A model generated the notes under the pieces. The model saw nothing but the letters and a program-made list of their open reading frames with translations, searched no databases and was not told the origin of the DNA. Shown here one piece after another: positions 32,011 to 42,825 of a stretch of DNA of 64,000 bases. Source of the stretch: Diphasiastrum complanatum (Eukaryota; Streptophyta; Lycopodiopsida; Lycopodiales; Lycopodiaceae); the NCBI GenBank assembly GCA_029204225.1, contig CM055113.1, forward strand, positions 19,861,798 to 19,925,797. Direction: 5' to 3'. Both the position numbers and the translations under genes were made by a program. How positions within the stretch are numbered: the stretch's first letter is position 1; every line of letters begins with the position of its first letter.

Positions 32011-35000
32011 ATGCCGAGGGATAGGGATCCCTTGTGGGATCACGTCACCATCGCTGCGGCCTATGGCACATCAGGCACGAAGAGATGGACTTGTAGATAC
32101 TGTCACCAGTCTTACACTGGAGGGCCCACACGCATCAGGGCACATTTGTTACGTTTGAGGGGGTACGAGATTGCCGCTTGCATGCATGCTCCTGACACGC
32201 TACTCACTCCTGTCGCATCGGAGGAGGTTGGCCCTTCGAGGATGGGGCCCAGACCGAGAGGTAAACATTCAACTCTAAGACTCTTACACTTCAAAGTTCA
32301 AACATTGATCAAGTTTTAAGTTTCAACTTTTAGCTCACATGATACATCAAGTTTGAAGTTTCAGTTTCATTGATCATCTAATTTCTAAATTGTATTGTAA
32401 TTTCAAATTTGTCTTTTTTGGCAGATCGAGATGCAGTCACGACGACACAGCCAAAGGCCACCACATCACGCCCTCCAGTTGCCATTCGCTCACCCCTCGC
32501 TTCCCATGGCCCAGAGGACAGAGCTGCAGATGAGGCAGGGCCTAGTACCCGGCCTGACCCGCCTTCTGGTGCAGGATTTTCGACACCACCTCCAGCCATG
32601 ACCATACCGGCACCACATCATCCACCTGAGAGAGGGAGAGGTAGACGGGGCCGCACTACGCAGATGGGGGGTAGGGAGTACTATGTGTCCAGCTTCGCTC
32701 CCAGAGCCATGGCAGAGGCAGAGGTTGCCGTTCGATAGTTGTTCTGCACCTGCAATCTGCCATTCCATTTGGCTAGGACCCCGGCATGGAGGAGGGCGAT
32801 GAGTGCGGTGAGTGCGATTGGGCAGGTGTGGCTGGGGCCATCTTGCGAGCACCTGAGGACGAAGGGGCTTCTTGATGAGCGGGCTTCTGTTGACCAGAAG
32901 CTAGTGCCTCTCAGGAAGGCATGGGCCCAGTAAGTACTACTTGCTTTTAACTTTATCTACTCTAAACTTTAAAGACTTTATGATGATTGTTAAATTGCAA
33001 ACGTTAATTGTAAATTACTTGTTAATTGCAATTTGCAGGCTGCAGTTAGCTATTTATGTTTAATCATAAATATTCAAATGATCATTTATCATTGGAATTT
33101 GCCATGAAATTTGAATTACAATTTACAATTTAAGATCTATCCCGATTCCTCTCGGATCTATCATGAATCATGAGTCATCTTGTTTTGTCACCTGTAAGTG
33201 AGTCGTGAGTCGTGACCACGGTCCACTGACTTGTCATTTGTCACCTGTGAACTTTCAACTAGGTATGGTTGCACCATCATATCTGATGGTTGGAGTGACA
33301 CGAGGAGGCGCCACATATTGAATATCCTGGTGTCTTCGTGCATGGGGACGATGTTTCTCAGATCCATCGACACCTCTGGGGAGGCAGTCACGGGCGAGTG
33401 CATGTTCTCACATATTCGAGCTGCCATTGAGGAGGTCGGACCACAACACGTTGTACAGGTATATATATTATACTTATTACAGTTTACGGTTTACGGTTTA
33501 CCTATAATGTTAAAACTTAAATGGTATTAGGTTACAGGTAATTACTAATTTGTAAATGTCAATGTTGAATGTTCATTGTTAATGGCGATTTCGGATTGAT
33601 TAACAGTGGATTATGGTTCACTAAAGTCTAAACAGTTGCCACTGAGCACTTGAGTCTTGAATTCGGAATTCCAAATTCATGCACATTGCACATTGCATTG
33701 TATGGTTGCGTCTCCATGGGTAGGCTCGTTAATGAGACCTACCCCCACATCTTTTGGACACCTTGTGTGTTGCACACTGCCTGGACTTGTTGGTCGAGGA
33801 TGTGGCCAAGATTCCATGGATTGCAGAGGTGGTGCGTACTGCACGGTTCTTGGTGAGATTTGTCACCAAGAAGCCTAGGGTCCTAGCCATGTTCAGGAGA
33901 CAGTCCACCTTGGATGTCTTGGGACCTGCCCCCACCAGGTATGCAAGTTGCAACTCAAATTTGATTCTTGAATGCGCTTCTGTAGACTGTTGGAACTTGG
34001 TAAGTATTTACTATTTACTGTTTAGTTAGTAGTGGTAAATATTTCATGCAATGATGCACATTGCATGTGCCATGTATTGTCTTGACTCTTGACTCTTGTC
34101 AGAAGTTAGAACTTAGAATTTGTCACTTGTGCAATGTGCCCTATCATCTATGCAGGTTTGCATTTATGTTCCTGGTCCTGGAACGACTGCTGAAAGTTCA
34201 TCAGGGCTTGAGGCAGATGGTTGTTGCTGTTGACTGGGCGTAGTGGGGGCCGTCACAGGAGCCCAAGAGTAAGAGATTCGAGCGGACCGTTATGCATTCA
34301 CCATTTTGGGATGAGGCTCGATCCATTGCGGTGGGCCTACAGCCCATCTACACGGTCCTGCGCCTTACAGATCGAGAGGGCTGCACATTGGGCCTCTTGT
34401 ACGAGTTCATGGACAGGCTGGGCGAGCAGTTGAGGCTTTGCACGACCATTAGCCTACAGAGGTATTATGTATATCAAGAATCAAGATTCAAATTTCAAAT
34501 CTAGTATGTAGACAGTAGTATGCAGTATGTAGTATGTACTATGATGATTGATCTATCATGTACATTGTAATATATTGTATAATTATTACTGTGTCTTGAC
34601 TCTTGAATCTTAATTCTTGCAGGCTTACAGAGGTCCGGCTCCTTTGGTTGAGCAGGTGGGAGTGGTTTCATAGGCCCCTGCATGCCATGGCTCACATACT
34701 CCATCCACTTTGGAGGAATGAGGAGCAGTTCACAGATAGGGAGCTCAGGGATGGCTGGAATGCCTATATCTCCCGAGTTTATCCTGATGTACGCGAGCAG
34801 GATAACCTGTTGGATGAGCGTCAGATTTTCAGGTAGGAGACCTTGGAGTTCGCCATTGTCCCGGCGCTTTTGAGAGAGGGTAATAAACTGACCATGTGGC
34901 ATGGTCCATTACAATTTAAACTTGTTACTTCACATTTTACTACACAGTTAGTCAATCATATTGTAACTTGTTGGAACTTGGAACTTGGTTGCATCTTGCA

Positions 35001-36084
35001 AGTTGCTAGTAGTAAGTACTAACTGCCCCTTGAACTTGATTCAGGCCAGCTACGTCCCGTGTCATGGTGGTCGTGTTTGGGGTTGATGTCCCCAAATTGT
35101 GTCGCCTTGCCATCAGGATTCTCTCACAGAATTGCACTGCAGTCGCTTGTGAGAGGAACTGGAGTGTCCATTCCATGATTCACACGAAGAAGAGGAATCG
35201 ACTATCATCAGCTCAGTTGGAGAGGTTGGTGTACGTACACGCCAACCTGAGACTTTTGGGTAGACTCCAGACCACCGCAGAGCCTATCCAGGTAACTTGT
35301 ACACCATAAATTATAATTTCTAAATTCTAACATGTGATCCATCATCCCAAGTGGCAGGACCCAGTTGGCAATTAGTAGATACTATTATACTAAATAGATC
35401 ATATTACATACTACATAGTACATAGTAGATACTAGACTGTATTATGTAGCTAAATTTTAACTTTTGTCGGGACTCGGCCCTCCAAATTTTGTCTTGATTT
35501 CAATTTGCATTGTGACGTGCGTAGGTTAATCCCGATCTGATCGATGTGGCAAAGGTTCCATAGTTGCCACCGAGAGACCAGTCAGAGGAGGACGTGTACG
35601 CATTCCTCCATGAGGAGGTCATGCAAAGTGCAGGTGAGAAATTAGGATTGTCTAAGTAGTAAGGTGACAGGTCTTGGTTTGAAGTTACTAATTATCGTAA
35701 ATTGTAATTTACTAATTTGCAGGCAATAACACGTTTGTCCCTCTTTGTGTGCATTGTGCAGGGCCTGTCACTGGAGCAGAGCGTAGGAGGAGGGCAGGAG
35801 AGGCTAGCAGCTCCCGTGCTCATAGCCACGAGGACGAGTCTGAGTCTGAGTCTGAGGCATCGTCAGGGTTAGAGTCCTCAGAGGAGGAGTATGAGGATGA
35901 GGAGTCCGAGGAGGGCGGGGATGAGGATGAGGGGCATCATACCTCTGCCTCTGATGAGGATTTCGCAGCTGAGCCTGCCACTCAAGAGGCCACAGCAGGC
36001 TACCACCAGCGAGTGGGAGGAGACTCAGGCGTAGGAGAGCTTAGAGTGCTCACTGCAGCCTGGGCCCTGCTCAGTGCTCATTGA
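32011..36084 (+). pseudogene. hAT-superfamily transposase gene (multi-exon, DUF659 type), decayed
   Basis: Exons with good splice sites: 32011-32260, 32425-32929, 33263-33458, about 33695-33938, 34156-34461, 34623-34832, 35045-35291, 35525-35633, 35761-36084. Exon 1 encodes a BED-type zinc finger (CRYCHQSYTGGPTRIRAHLL). Exon 3 has the DUF659 start (YGCTIISDGWSD). Exon 4 covers the RNase H-like core with HCLDLLVEDVA, but needs a frameshift near 33770. Exon 7 is the hAT dimerisation domain (LAIRILSQNC, ACERNWSVHS). The last exon is an acidic Ser/Glu tail. In-frame TAG stops at 32736-32738, 34241-34243 and 35561-35563 disable it. Transposases of this class excise and reinsert DNA elements. Introns are phase-consistent. 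The outer 5' part seems to lie at 26480-26871, beyond the LINE. Terminal inverted repeats were not identified. A second copy is at 42826-44370. Confidence 0.85.
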
Positions 36085-36737
36085 TGTCAGTCTTCAGATG
36101 ATTGTAGTATGTACATTAGATCATTGTAGTTACTAGTTACTAGTCTGTAGGTGACACTACGATGTTCATGTCACTAGATGAGCATTGACTCTTGAGCTGT
36201 TTAGTATTTACACTGTACAGTGTAGTATGACATATGTACACATCATGATTTATCATTAGACACATCGCGCATTACATTGGTGACCGGACTCATGAGGCAC
36301 CTGGCATTTGTATTTACTATTTTGTTATGATTCATGAATCATGATATATTATGGATTCTAGAATCTAGTTTCAAGTTTCAAGTTTCTGATTCCTGAAGTT
36401 AAGTTTTAAGTTTTAACTGTAGTATGTACTATGTAGTCTGTAACCTGTTTAAGTTTTAACTGTAGTTACTGGCAACTGCTAACTAGTATGTACTATGTAG
36501 TCTGTTTAAATTTGGGTCATGACTCATAATGTCATTCTAATTTCTGTAAATTCTGTTTTGAAAATTGAATCTTGATACGACAGGTCACACCGTCACAAGA
36601 GCTTAGAGATCTGATTATCCTGAATTCTGATGTCTGTAAATTTAGAGGAAGATTGAAATTGTTTAGCTATTAAAATTTAAGTATATGTACTATCAGTGAA
36701 TGTTTGACTGTTTTTTTGAAGAATTGAAAAAAAAAAG
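36085..36737. other. hAT 3' flank, low-complexity
   Basis: AT-rich DNA with many near-repeats of short words (gtagtatgtacta, agttttaactgtag), similar in style to the hAT introns. No coding feature; possibly the 3' part of the transposon. Confidence 0.45.
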
Positions 36738-36815
36738 GTTCGAACCGGTTTTCGATTCGAACCTCAAAGAATCGGTTCGAACCGGCTGGTTCGAAGCGAC
36801 CTGTTCGAATCGAGA
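36738..36815. repeat. Cluster of ggttcgaaccgg-type palindromes
   Basis: Five ttcgaa words within 80 bp, including two copies of ggttcgaaccgg, which is itself palindromic at its centre. The block follows a poly-A run at 36728-36738. Function unknown; it could form hairpins or be a transposon end. Confidence 0.6.
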
Positions 36816-36968
36816 TGCAACCTTGGTGCCAACCAGCCATCGAAATAAGCAAAAAAAACAGCCACAGTAGGGCGCCCAAAATGCTGAGGAATAATCGCCG
36901 TGTGGGCTGCAAATTGGCCACCCAAACAAGCTGCAAGTAGGCTGAAAAACTCGCCGAAAAGGATGAGG

Positions 36969-37345
36969 AAGTAGGGCGCTGGTGGGCAGCAGCTAGTAAG
37001 ATCCACAAATGTCCTGCAAAATGATGGAAAAACCGCTGAAAATGGTGATGAAGTAGGGCGCTGGACAGCATCCAAACAATCAGCAAAATGGACAGCAAAT
37101 CGGTGAAGGAATCCGTCGAAGATGGCAAGGTAGTAGGGGGCTGGGCAGCAGCTACCAAAATCCGGACATAACCTGAAAAAAAGTGGAGAAAATCGACGAA
37201 AGTGACAAGGTAGTAGGGCGCTGGACAGCCTCCAAACAATCAGCAAAATGGATAGCAAATCGGTGGAGAAATCTGTCGAAGATGGCAAGGTAGTAGGGCG
37301 CTGGGCAGCAGCTATCAAAATCCGCACATAACCTGAAAAAAAATG
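36969..37345. repeat. Minisatellite with 80-bp monomers alternating as 160-bp units
   Basis: Five tandem units each begin with agtagggcgctgg or a variant, at about 36970, 37052, 37131, 37212 and 37291. Units 2 and 4 are nearly identical to each other (catccaaacaatcagcaaaatgg..), and units 3 and 5 are alike (cagcagctaccaaaatccg..), so an A-B-A-B order with a 160-bp period is visible. On the - strand it stays open and gives a repetitive hydrophobic translation that I do not regard as a gene. Confidence 0.8.
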
Positions 37346-38542
37346 TGAAGTCTCAAAATGTGAAGATAATTATGAAAATATAAATTTCTATAAAAGGTTC
37401 CACTTTTGGGCATTTTCTATGTTAGTAAGGTTATTTTTAATGATGTTAGATTTGAAAGTAGTTGAGAGGCATGCCAACAAGACCTAAGGCATACTAATTA
37501 TACTAAAAGCACAAGCCAACACTAAATGCCACCTTGTAGAGATCAAAATTAGGTAACAAGCAAGTGCCAATGGAAATATTGATGTAGCCGATGCTTGAAA
37601 CCAATTGTTAACCCTATTTCCAACACAGAAGAGCCCAAGACCCACACAAGTTGTATGTAATGGAAGTAGGGCCTGCAAGAGCAACTCGTTCTTGATGAGT
37701 GCTATGAACTCATTCTTGCTCAAGTATGAATGAGGAGCGTTTCTGGAGTGCTTGAGTGCTTGGAGTTTGCTAGAGAGAAATTTGTGCTACCAGTAAGTTA
37801 AATGAATGCCCTCTTCTTGCAGATTTTCTTGTAATTTGAATAATTGAAGGTGTTTGGACCAATTACTTCTTGGTCAGCAAATTTTAGCATTTACCTATTT
37901 ATTTTTTGGAGCTTCACTCAAGTTTGCATGGCTAGGCTAGATATTAATCAAAGACTATGTCAAATTAAATTACATAATCTACAGTTAGTTCCATGTTTAT
38001 GTTCAGCAATACAATCTAAGTAGAGATCTTTGATGATTATATATGATGGTGTAAAATTTGTTCTTGTACTCAATTACCTTCATGAATGTTGATAAAGTTT
38101 GTTAATTTACTTGAGTTTGATTTTTTTTGTTTGAACAGTTTGGAGAACGAAAAAGCCTTAAAAGTGGCTAGGGTTAGCGGAATAGAGGTATAATTATTCA
38201 TGTACACAAGAATCATATCTAGATACTATTATTAAGTTTTTCGAAGCATGTTTTTTTGGTTTGAGAATTTGTTGCTAAGAATCGCGAGCTCTTTTGTTAG
38301 CATATGAACTGTGTCCTGGCTAATTACAAGTCTCTTGTTGGGTAGGATGACTTACAAATGGCTTGCGAGCATATTGAGCCAACTATCATAAATGTTTCAT
38401 TTGATGTTACACAAAGTGTTGATTCTTCTCTTCCAAATACTCTTGAGAATCCAGGTAACAACTTCCTTTGACCATCCACCTTGTATTTTTATTGTTAAGC
38501 GTGTGTTTTCTAATCCGTATATGTTCTTCTTGAATTACTTGC

Positions 38543-38546
<4 letters not shown>
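37346..38546. other. Unassigned DNA
   Basis: AT-rich sequence without a domain-bearing frame. Several possible splice signals occur (for example cag|gtaaca near 38454), but no exon can be supported. Confidence 0.4.

Positions 38547-38621
<75 letters not shown>
38547..38621. repeat. (GA)n microsatellite at a LINE 3' end
   Basis: About 75 bp of GA dinucleotides ending at gctttattaacgtctg, which corresponds to the LINE 3' end sequence attattaacgtctt at about 26958. Confidence 0.95.
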
Positions 38622-38624
<3 letters not shown>

Positions 38625-39318
38625 TATTAACGTCTGTTAATGCCAAAAGGCATATAAGACCAAATAAGTACATGCCAAGTATGATAGATACTGAAAGGAG
38701 CATATAAATGTCTCCATAAACAAACGACAACTACTAGCTAAAATGATTGGTCTATCAAGACCAGACAAAATCTCTAAACTAAACTGCCCTCAGACATGGA
38801 GGTCTGAAATATTGCACAATGGGGTGTCGTATAACTATACAATAATCGTCTGAACTGTATGATGGATCATGTCATCGCAGGACCGTTGCTGAAGAAAGCA
38901 AGGATAGAAGAAGATGCTGGTGCTGAAGTAGTGGGCCGACGTACATGAACTCGAGATTTGTGAGGTCTCATGGTAGTCTTGGCATGTGGTCTGCAGGCAA
39001 TACGTTGTCGCTGATGTCGATGAGAATCCCGAGATAAAATATCTGACTCATTCTTTGACAAAATGTCGGCTTCAATATCTGCTCTAGATCATCTCCTAGA
39101 AAAAAAGGAGGTAATTTGGGTATGTTGGGAATCATAGTATCCATGCTGATCTCTCTGACAAATATCTCTGCGGAACAGGAACATCTCATGCAACATTAGT
39201 ACCACACATCGAGGGTCAACATAGGAAATGAGTGAGCGAAGTGTGACCGGAGAGTCTCGGAAAAGACAATGAAAGCATCCTCGGATCTCATAATAGACAC
39301 GGCATCTAAAATAGAGCA
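38622..39318 (-). pseudogene. 5'-truncated LINE, ORF2 C-terminus and 3' UTR
   Basis: On the - strand, 39319-39089 reads FRCRVYYEIRGCFHCLFRDSP, then a DPRCVVLMLHEMFL block, matching the ORF2 C-terminus (FRCPVYYEIRGRYHCLYRN) of the intact LINE. After the stop comes the 3' UTR with acatttatatgc and the aacagacgttaataaagc end, then (TC)n. RT and endonuclease are absent, as expected of a 5'-truncated insertion or of a cut by the LTR that starts at about 39331. Confidence 0.8.
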
Positions 39319-39330
39319 AAAGCTAATTGC

Positions 39331-39530
39331 TATAATTACTACCTATATTGGGTAAAGTCCCAAGATGAATTTCTAAGTACTAAATAGATCCTAATTAAGT
39401 GTGTGCCCACCTACATGCATAAGCCTTAAAAAACGAATTCACTATAAATAGAATGGCCCCTAAAAATAGCACACAGGCATGGCCAAACTATCATTAAGGG
39501 GTATCAAAATAAACATTAATTCCTAACACT
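39331..39530 (-). repeat. Copia 3' LTR (partial), - strand
   Basis: On the - strand the LTR starts TGTTAGGAATTAATG directly after a purine-rich tract (aaggtggag, + strand ctccacctt at 39530-39538). A related LTR end with the words ggcccct..aattagcac..caggc and aacattaa lies at 61205-61305. The far edge meets LINE sequence near 39320. Confidence 0.6.
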
Positions 39531-39538
39531 CCACCTTA

Positions 39539-40163
39539 ATGTTTACTTTGTTATCTATTACTCCTAGAAGTTCTCTAAAACTTCGGAAATTTTTCTTTGC
39601 CAAGTTCTTTGGTAAAGACTTTCGTAACTTGTTTTTCTGTAAGCTCCACTTCCTCTGAAAGTAGATGGATCCTTGGTTTTCAATAGTGTAGCCATGTAAG
39701 CAAAGTGTACATCCCCATCTTTATGATGATCCTCTTGTCGACTTCCTGTCGTTCTTGATCTTGACCTTCATGTTGCTTTTCAAGTCTATCCGATCTCCTA
39801 GTTCCATGCATACTGGACTCTCCCTGTTCCATAATGACACTATCCTTGATAGTTTCATAGTACCATCTAGGCAATCTTCTAGCTTTTGATCTAGGATGGT
39901 TCCTGCCTGGTGAAGTAGGAGGTGAATAAGTATCCCATACACTTGATCTCTCCTTCCTCTTTCCTATCTCAACCAAAGTCACTCTAGGTTCTTGAATTGG
40001 CGTAGGCGATACATGTGTTGATTCAGGTTCCTGTAATAACTCATCACATAATATAGGGATTCCTCCATCTTGATTCCTATCAAAATATATCTCTGTATCT
40101 TTATGAGTTGCCTCCTCATCAAAGACTACATCCCTACTTATGATTTTTTCTTTTTTTACCCTC
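39539..40163 (-). pseudogene. Copia RNase H end and integrase-RT linker, - strand
   Basis: Read on the - strand from 40163: DVVFDEEATHKD (end of integrase region), a Pro/Ser/Thr linker (39982-39680: RSSVWDTYSPPTSPGR, then ARRLPRWYYETIKD, typical of the copia segment before RT), and finally RNase H end-like EEVELTEKQVTKVFTKEL with KEKFPKF at about 39600-39650. RT and most of RNase H are deleted. A younger copia LTR starts at 40164, so that element inserted here. Confidence 0.7.
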
Positions 40164-41108
40164 TGTTAGAGATAACTAAACATTCACCTCTCAGTTTAGT
40201 AGTCACTAGTTAACCGTGAGCTCAAATCTATAAGGCCCCCGTTATGAGGAGAAGCCATAATTGAGCACGCTTGTTAGTATGGGGTCTAATGTGAGACCAT
40301 GATGGTTATGAGACGGCTGGATTGCATAGCAGGAAGTCCGGGGGGTTTGGGGGGCAGAGCCCCCCAACGGCAGGGTCCGGGGGCTGCCGGTAGACCCCGG
40401 CCCCGACGGTACAACCTCTTCATCATTTGGCCTTCCGACTCCTTATGCGAAAACACACTTTTGGTGTTTTACATCCCTTTTGACACTTGGCTGTTCGCTC
40501 TCTCTGATGGTGTAAATTTCAAAGGATGAAATGGAGTCAACTCCCGGAATGAGTGGCCAGTTGACTTGCCTTTCTGTTGGTTTCGTCCTTTCCCAAGGAT
40601 CTCTTCTCTTGATAGGCACACGAAAGGGATCGACCCTTTTCCAGCTTGGTGCCCTTAGGTATTCTTGGAGCTGCTCGTCACTATTTAGCAACATCACAAT
40701 CCTCCAAGAGGGTTGTGGTCATAAGGTATTCCCTAGGCTGCTGAGTTTGGGATATTCCTCAGCAGTTACCTTTTTGAACCCCCTCGGTCTTCTTTCTTGT
40801 AGGTCCTTTGAAAGTCTTTGTACTCTTTTCAATCATCAAACCATCTTCGGATCTTCTCTTTGGACTTCTCGGACAGCTTTCTCGAGCCACTATATAACTA
40901 CCACATTGAGAAGCATTCCTTAGCAGTTGGAGCATTTTGTTTATTGTAGATCAGTCGTCCAGAGTCTATTCGAGATCGCCATTGAAGCCCTTCTCCAGGG
41001 TGCACGGATTGGATAGCACCATCATCTTATGTACTGGCTTTATTATCAGATTATCAGATTCGAGTTTATTGTCTCTTGTCTATGCTGAATTCAATTGTCA
41101 ATTGTAAT
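40164..41108 (+). repeat. 5' LTR of a copia element (about 945 bp)
   Basis: Begins TGTTAGAGATAACT at 40164 inside the - strand copia relict and ends just before a perfect primer site at 41110. It contains a GC-rich island (40340-40405) with the perfect hairpin ttggggggc-aga-gccccccaa, and a TATA-like ctatataac near 40893. The 3' LTR is missing because the element is cut at about 42825. Confidence 0.65.
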
Positions 41109-41109
41109 A

Positions 41110-41121
41110 TGGTATCAGAGC
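41110..41121 (+). other. Primer binding site (initiator tRNA-Met)
   Basis: TGGTATCAGAGC, identical to the standard plant retrotransposon primer site, just after the LTR. Confidence 0.9.
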
Positions 41122-41149
41122 TTAGGTGCTAGAGCGAGATTGTTTGAGT

Positions 41150-42825
41150 TCTGAAAGTTCTGTGCGTGGAACTAACTATACTTTGTGGAAGTGTAAAATA
41201 TGTGCGATATTGGATTCCTACGGACTGTTGGAGAACGTTCTAGGATTGGAGGCTGAGCCACAACCAATCCCAGAGTGAAGCTTGGACTGTTCTGAAAACT
41301 CAGTATGAGACAAGAAATCAAACCAGAATACAGAATCTGAAAAATCAATTGGCCATGGAACGATTTGCTGATGGAGAATCTGCAGACATTTTCCTCACCA
41401 GGATCAAGAACTTGCAAGATCAAATGGCTGCTGTGGGTATAGCCAAGTCTAGTGAAGACCTGGCTCGAAGATGCACTAGCGTACTTCCTAAAAAATTTGA
41501 TGGTTTGGTGACTGCACTAGACGCACAAGTACGAATTCCAGTTTTGAGCTTTGAGGAATTCAGTGCTTTATTGATGGGGACCTGCGGTTGAATACACGCA
41601 ATGGTACAGATGTTGCTTTTGTCATTAATGCAAAAGGCAAGAGTGGAGCTTTTTCAGATGACAAGAAAAAGTTAAAGCCCAAGAAGTTTAAAGGAGAGTG
41701 CTACTATTGTGGAAAGAAAGGCCATATGGTGAGAAGCTGTAGGGCAAAGCAAGCAGATGAGAAGAATGGCACCTTAAAGCCATATGCAAAGGGTGCCAAA
41801 GGCAAGCAAGAAGTCAACAATGTGCAAACAGAGTTGGAACTATTTGTCGCCATTGATGAGTTATCTGCTGAAGCGACTATAACTCATGGGTTTTGGACAG
41901 TGGGGCATCCCGACATATGACCGGTAAGAAAGACTGGTATACTTCCTTGCGTCCTCTTAAGGAAGCCATCACAGTAACTGTTGGGAATAATGCTAGGTGC
42001 CCTGCAGAAGGAACTGGCACGATATCTTTTGTGACAACAAATTGTGAAACCAGAAAGTTGTCTGATGTGCTTTATGTTCCTGAGATTACGAAGAATCTGT
42101 GTTTGTTTCTGCAATAACAGATTGCAACTTGATGGAATGTTTCAAGAAAACAGGAGCAGAATTCTTTGACAGTGAAGGTAAGCTTGTTGGAAAGGGTGAG
42201 AGACGAAATAATGTATATGAACTCTCTGCTTTTGCTGCTACAACAGGACCAGATTCGACTAAGCTGTGGCATGAAAGATTCGGCCACATTAGTGTTGCTG
42301 TTTTGAAAGAAATGCAGAAGTCTGGTATGGTGGCACACTTACCTCATGTTTCTGAATCAAAAGAAAATTGTGCAGCTTGTTTGATGGGCAAGCAACATCG
42401 AAAGCCTTTTCCACGTGAGCGCAGCAACGACGCAGAGTCTCCTCTAGAACTTGTACATGCTGATCTATGTGGAAAAATGCAAACTATGGCATTGGGAGGA
42501 TCTTTTTATTTCATGTTGATCGTCGACGATTTTAGTAGATAGATGTGGGTGCATTTTCTTCGTGATAAGTCTGACGCTTTTGGAAATTTCAAGACGTGGC
42601 ACAAACTTGTTGAGAATGAGAAAGGTTCGAAACTGAAAAAGTTTCGCACGGATCGTGGAGGAGACTTTTGTTCAAATGCTTTTAATGACTATTGTAAACA
42701 ACATGGCATTAAGCGCCAACTCACTGCTGTGCATACGCCTCAACAAAACGGCATTGTTGAACGCAAAAATAGAACTGTTATGGAGATGGCTCGTTGTATG
42801 CTGAAAGCGAAGGAGTCGTGATCGG
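41150..42825 (+). pseudogene. Ty1/copia gag, protease and integrase, broken
   Basis: In order: gag N-terminal remains (NYTLWK.., 41180-41340), gag helices (41349-41588, FLTRIKNLQDQMA), a zinc knuckle CYYCGKKGHMVRSC near 41697-41740, protease DSGASRHM at 41896 (catalytic D-S-G present), GAG-pre-integrase (LWHERFGHISVAVL, CAACLMGKQHRKPF) and integrase core (HADLCGKM, FYFMLIVDDFS, FRTDRGGDF, HTPQQNGIVERKNR) up to 42820. Frameshifts near 41590 and 41890, a stop after LFLQ at 42115-42117 and TAG at 42540-42542 break it. The integrase D-D-E residues are visible. RT and RNase H are missing, as hAT sequence on the - strand starts at about 42826. Confidence 0.88.

Noticed and set aside
31747-32043. 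Long - strand frames through the GA tract and GC-rich repeats upstream of LINE ORF1
   Set aside because: They translate microsatellite and tandem repeats (poly Ser-Leu, Ala/Cys/Pro repeats); the ORF1 start at 31619 fits the protein better.
34834-34836. A fourth TAG stop in the hAT gene
   Set aside because: It overlaps a CAG|GTAGGA donor at 34832; splicing there keeps the phase with the next exon, so this TAG is intronic.
36738-36815. ggttcgaa words as tRNA B boxes
   Set aside because: No A box, acceptor stem or cloverleaf can be built around them.
36670-37327. Two - strand frames of 187-189 aa over the minisatellite
   Set aside because: Openness is explained by repetition of an 80-bp unit without stops in these frames; no domain.
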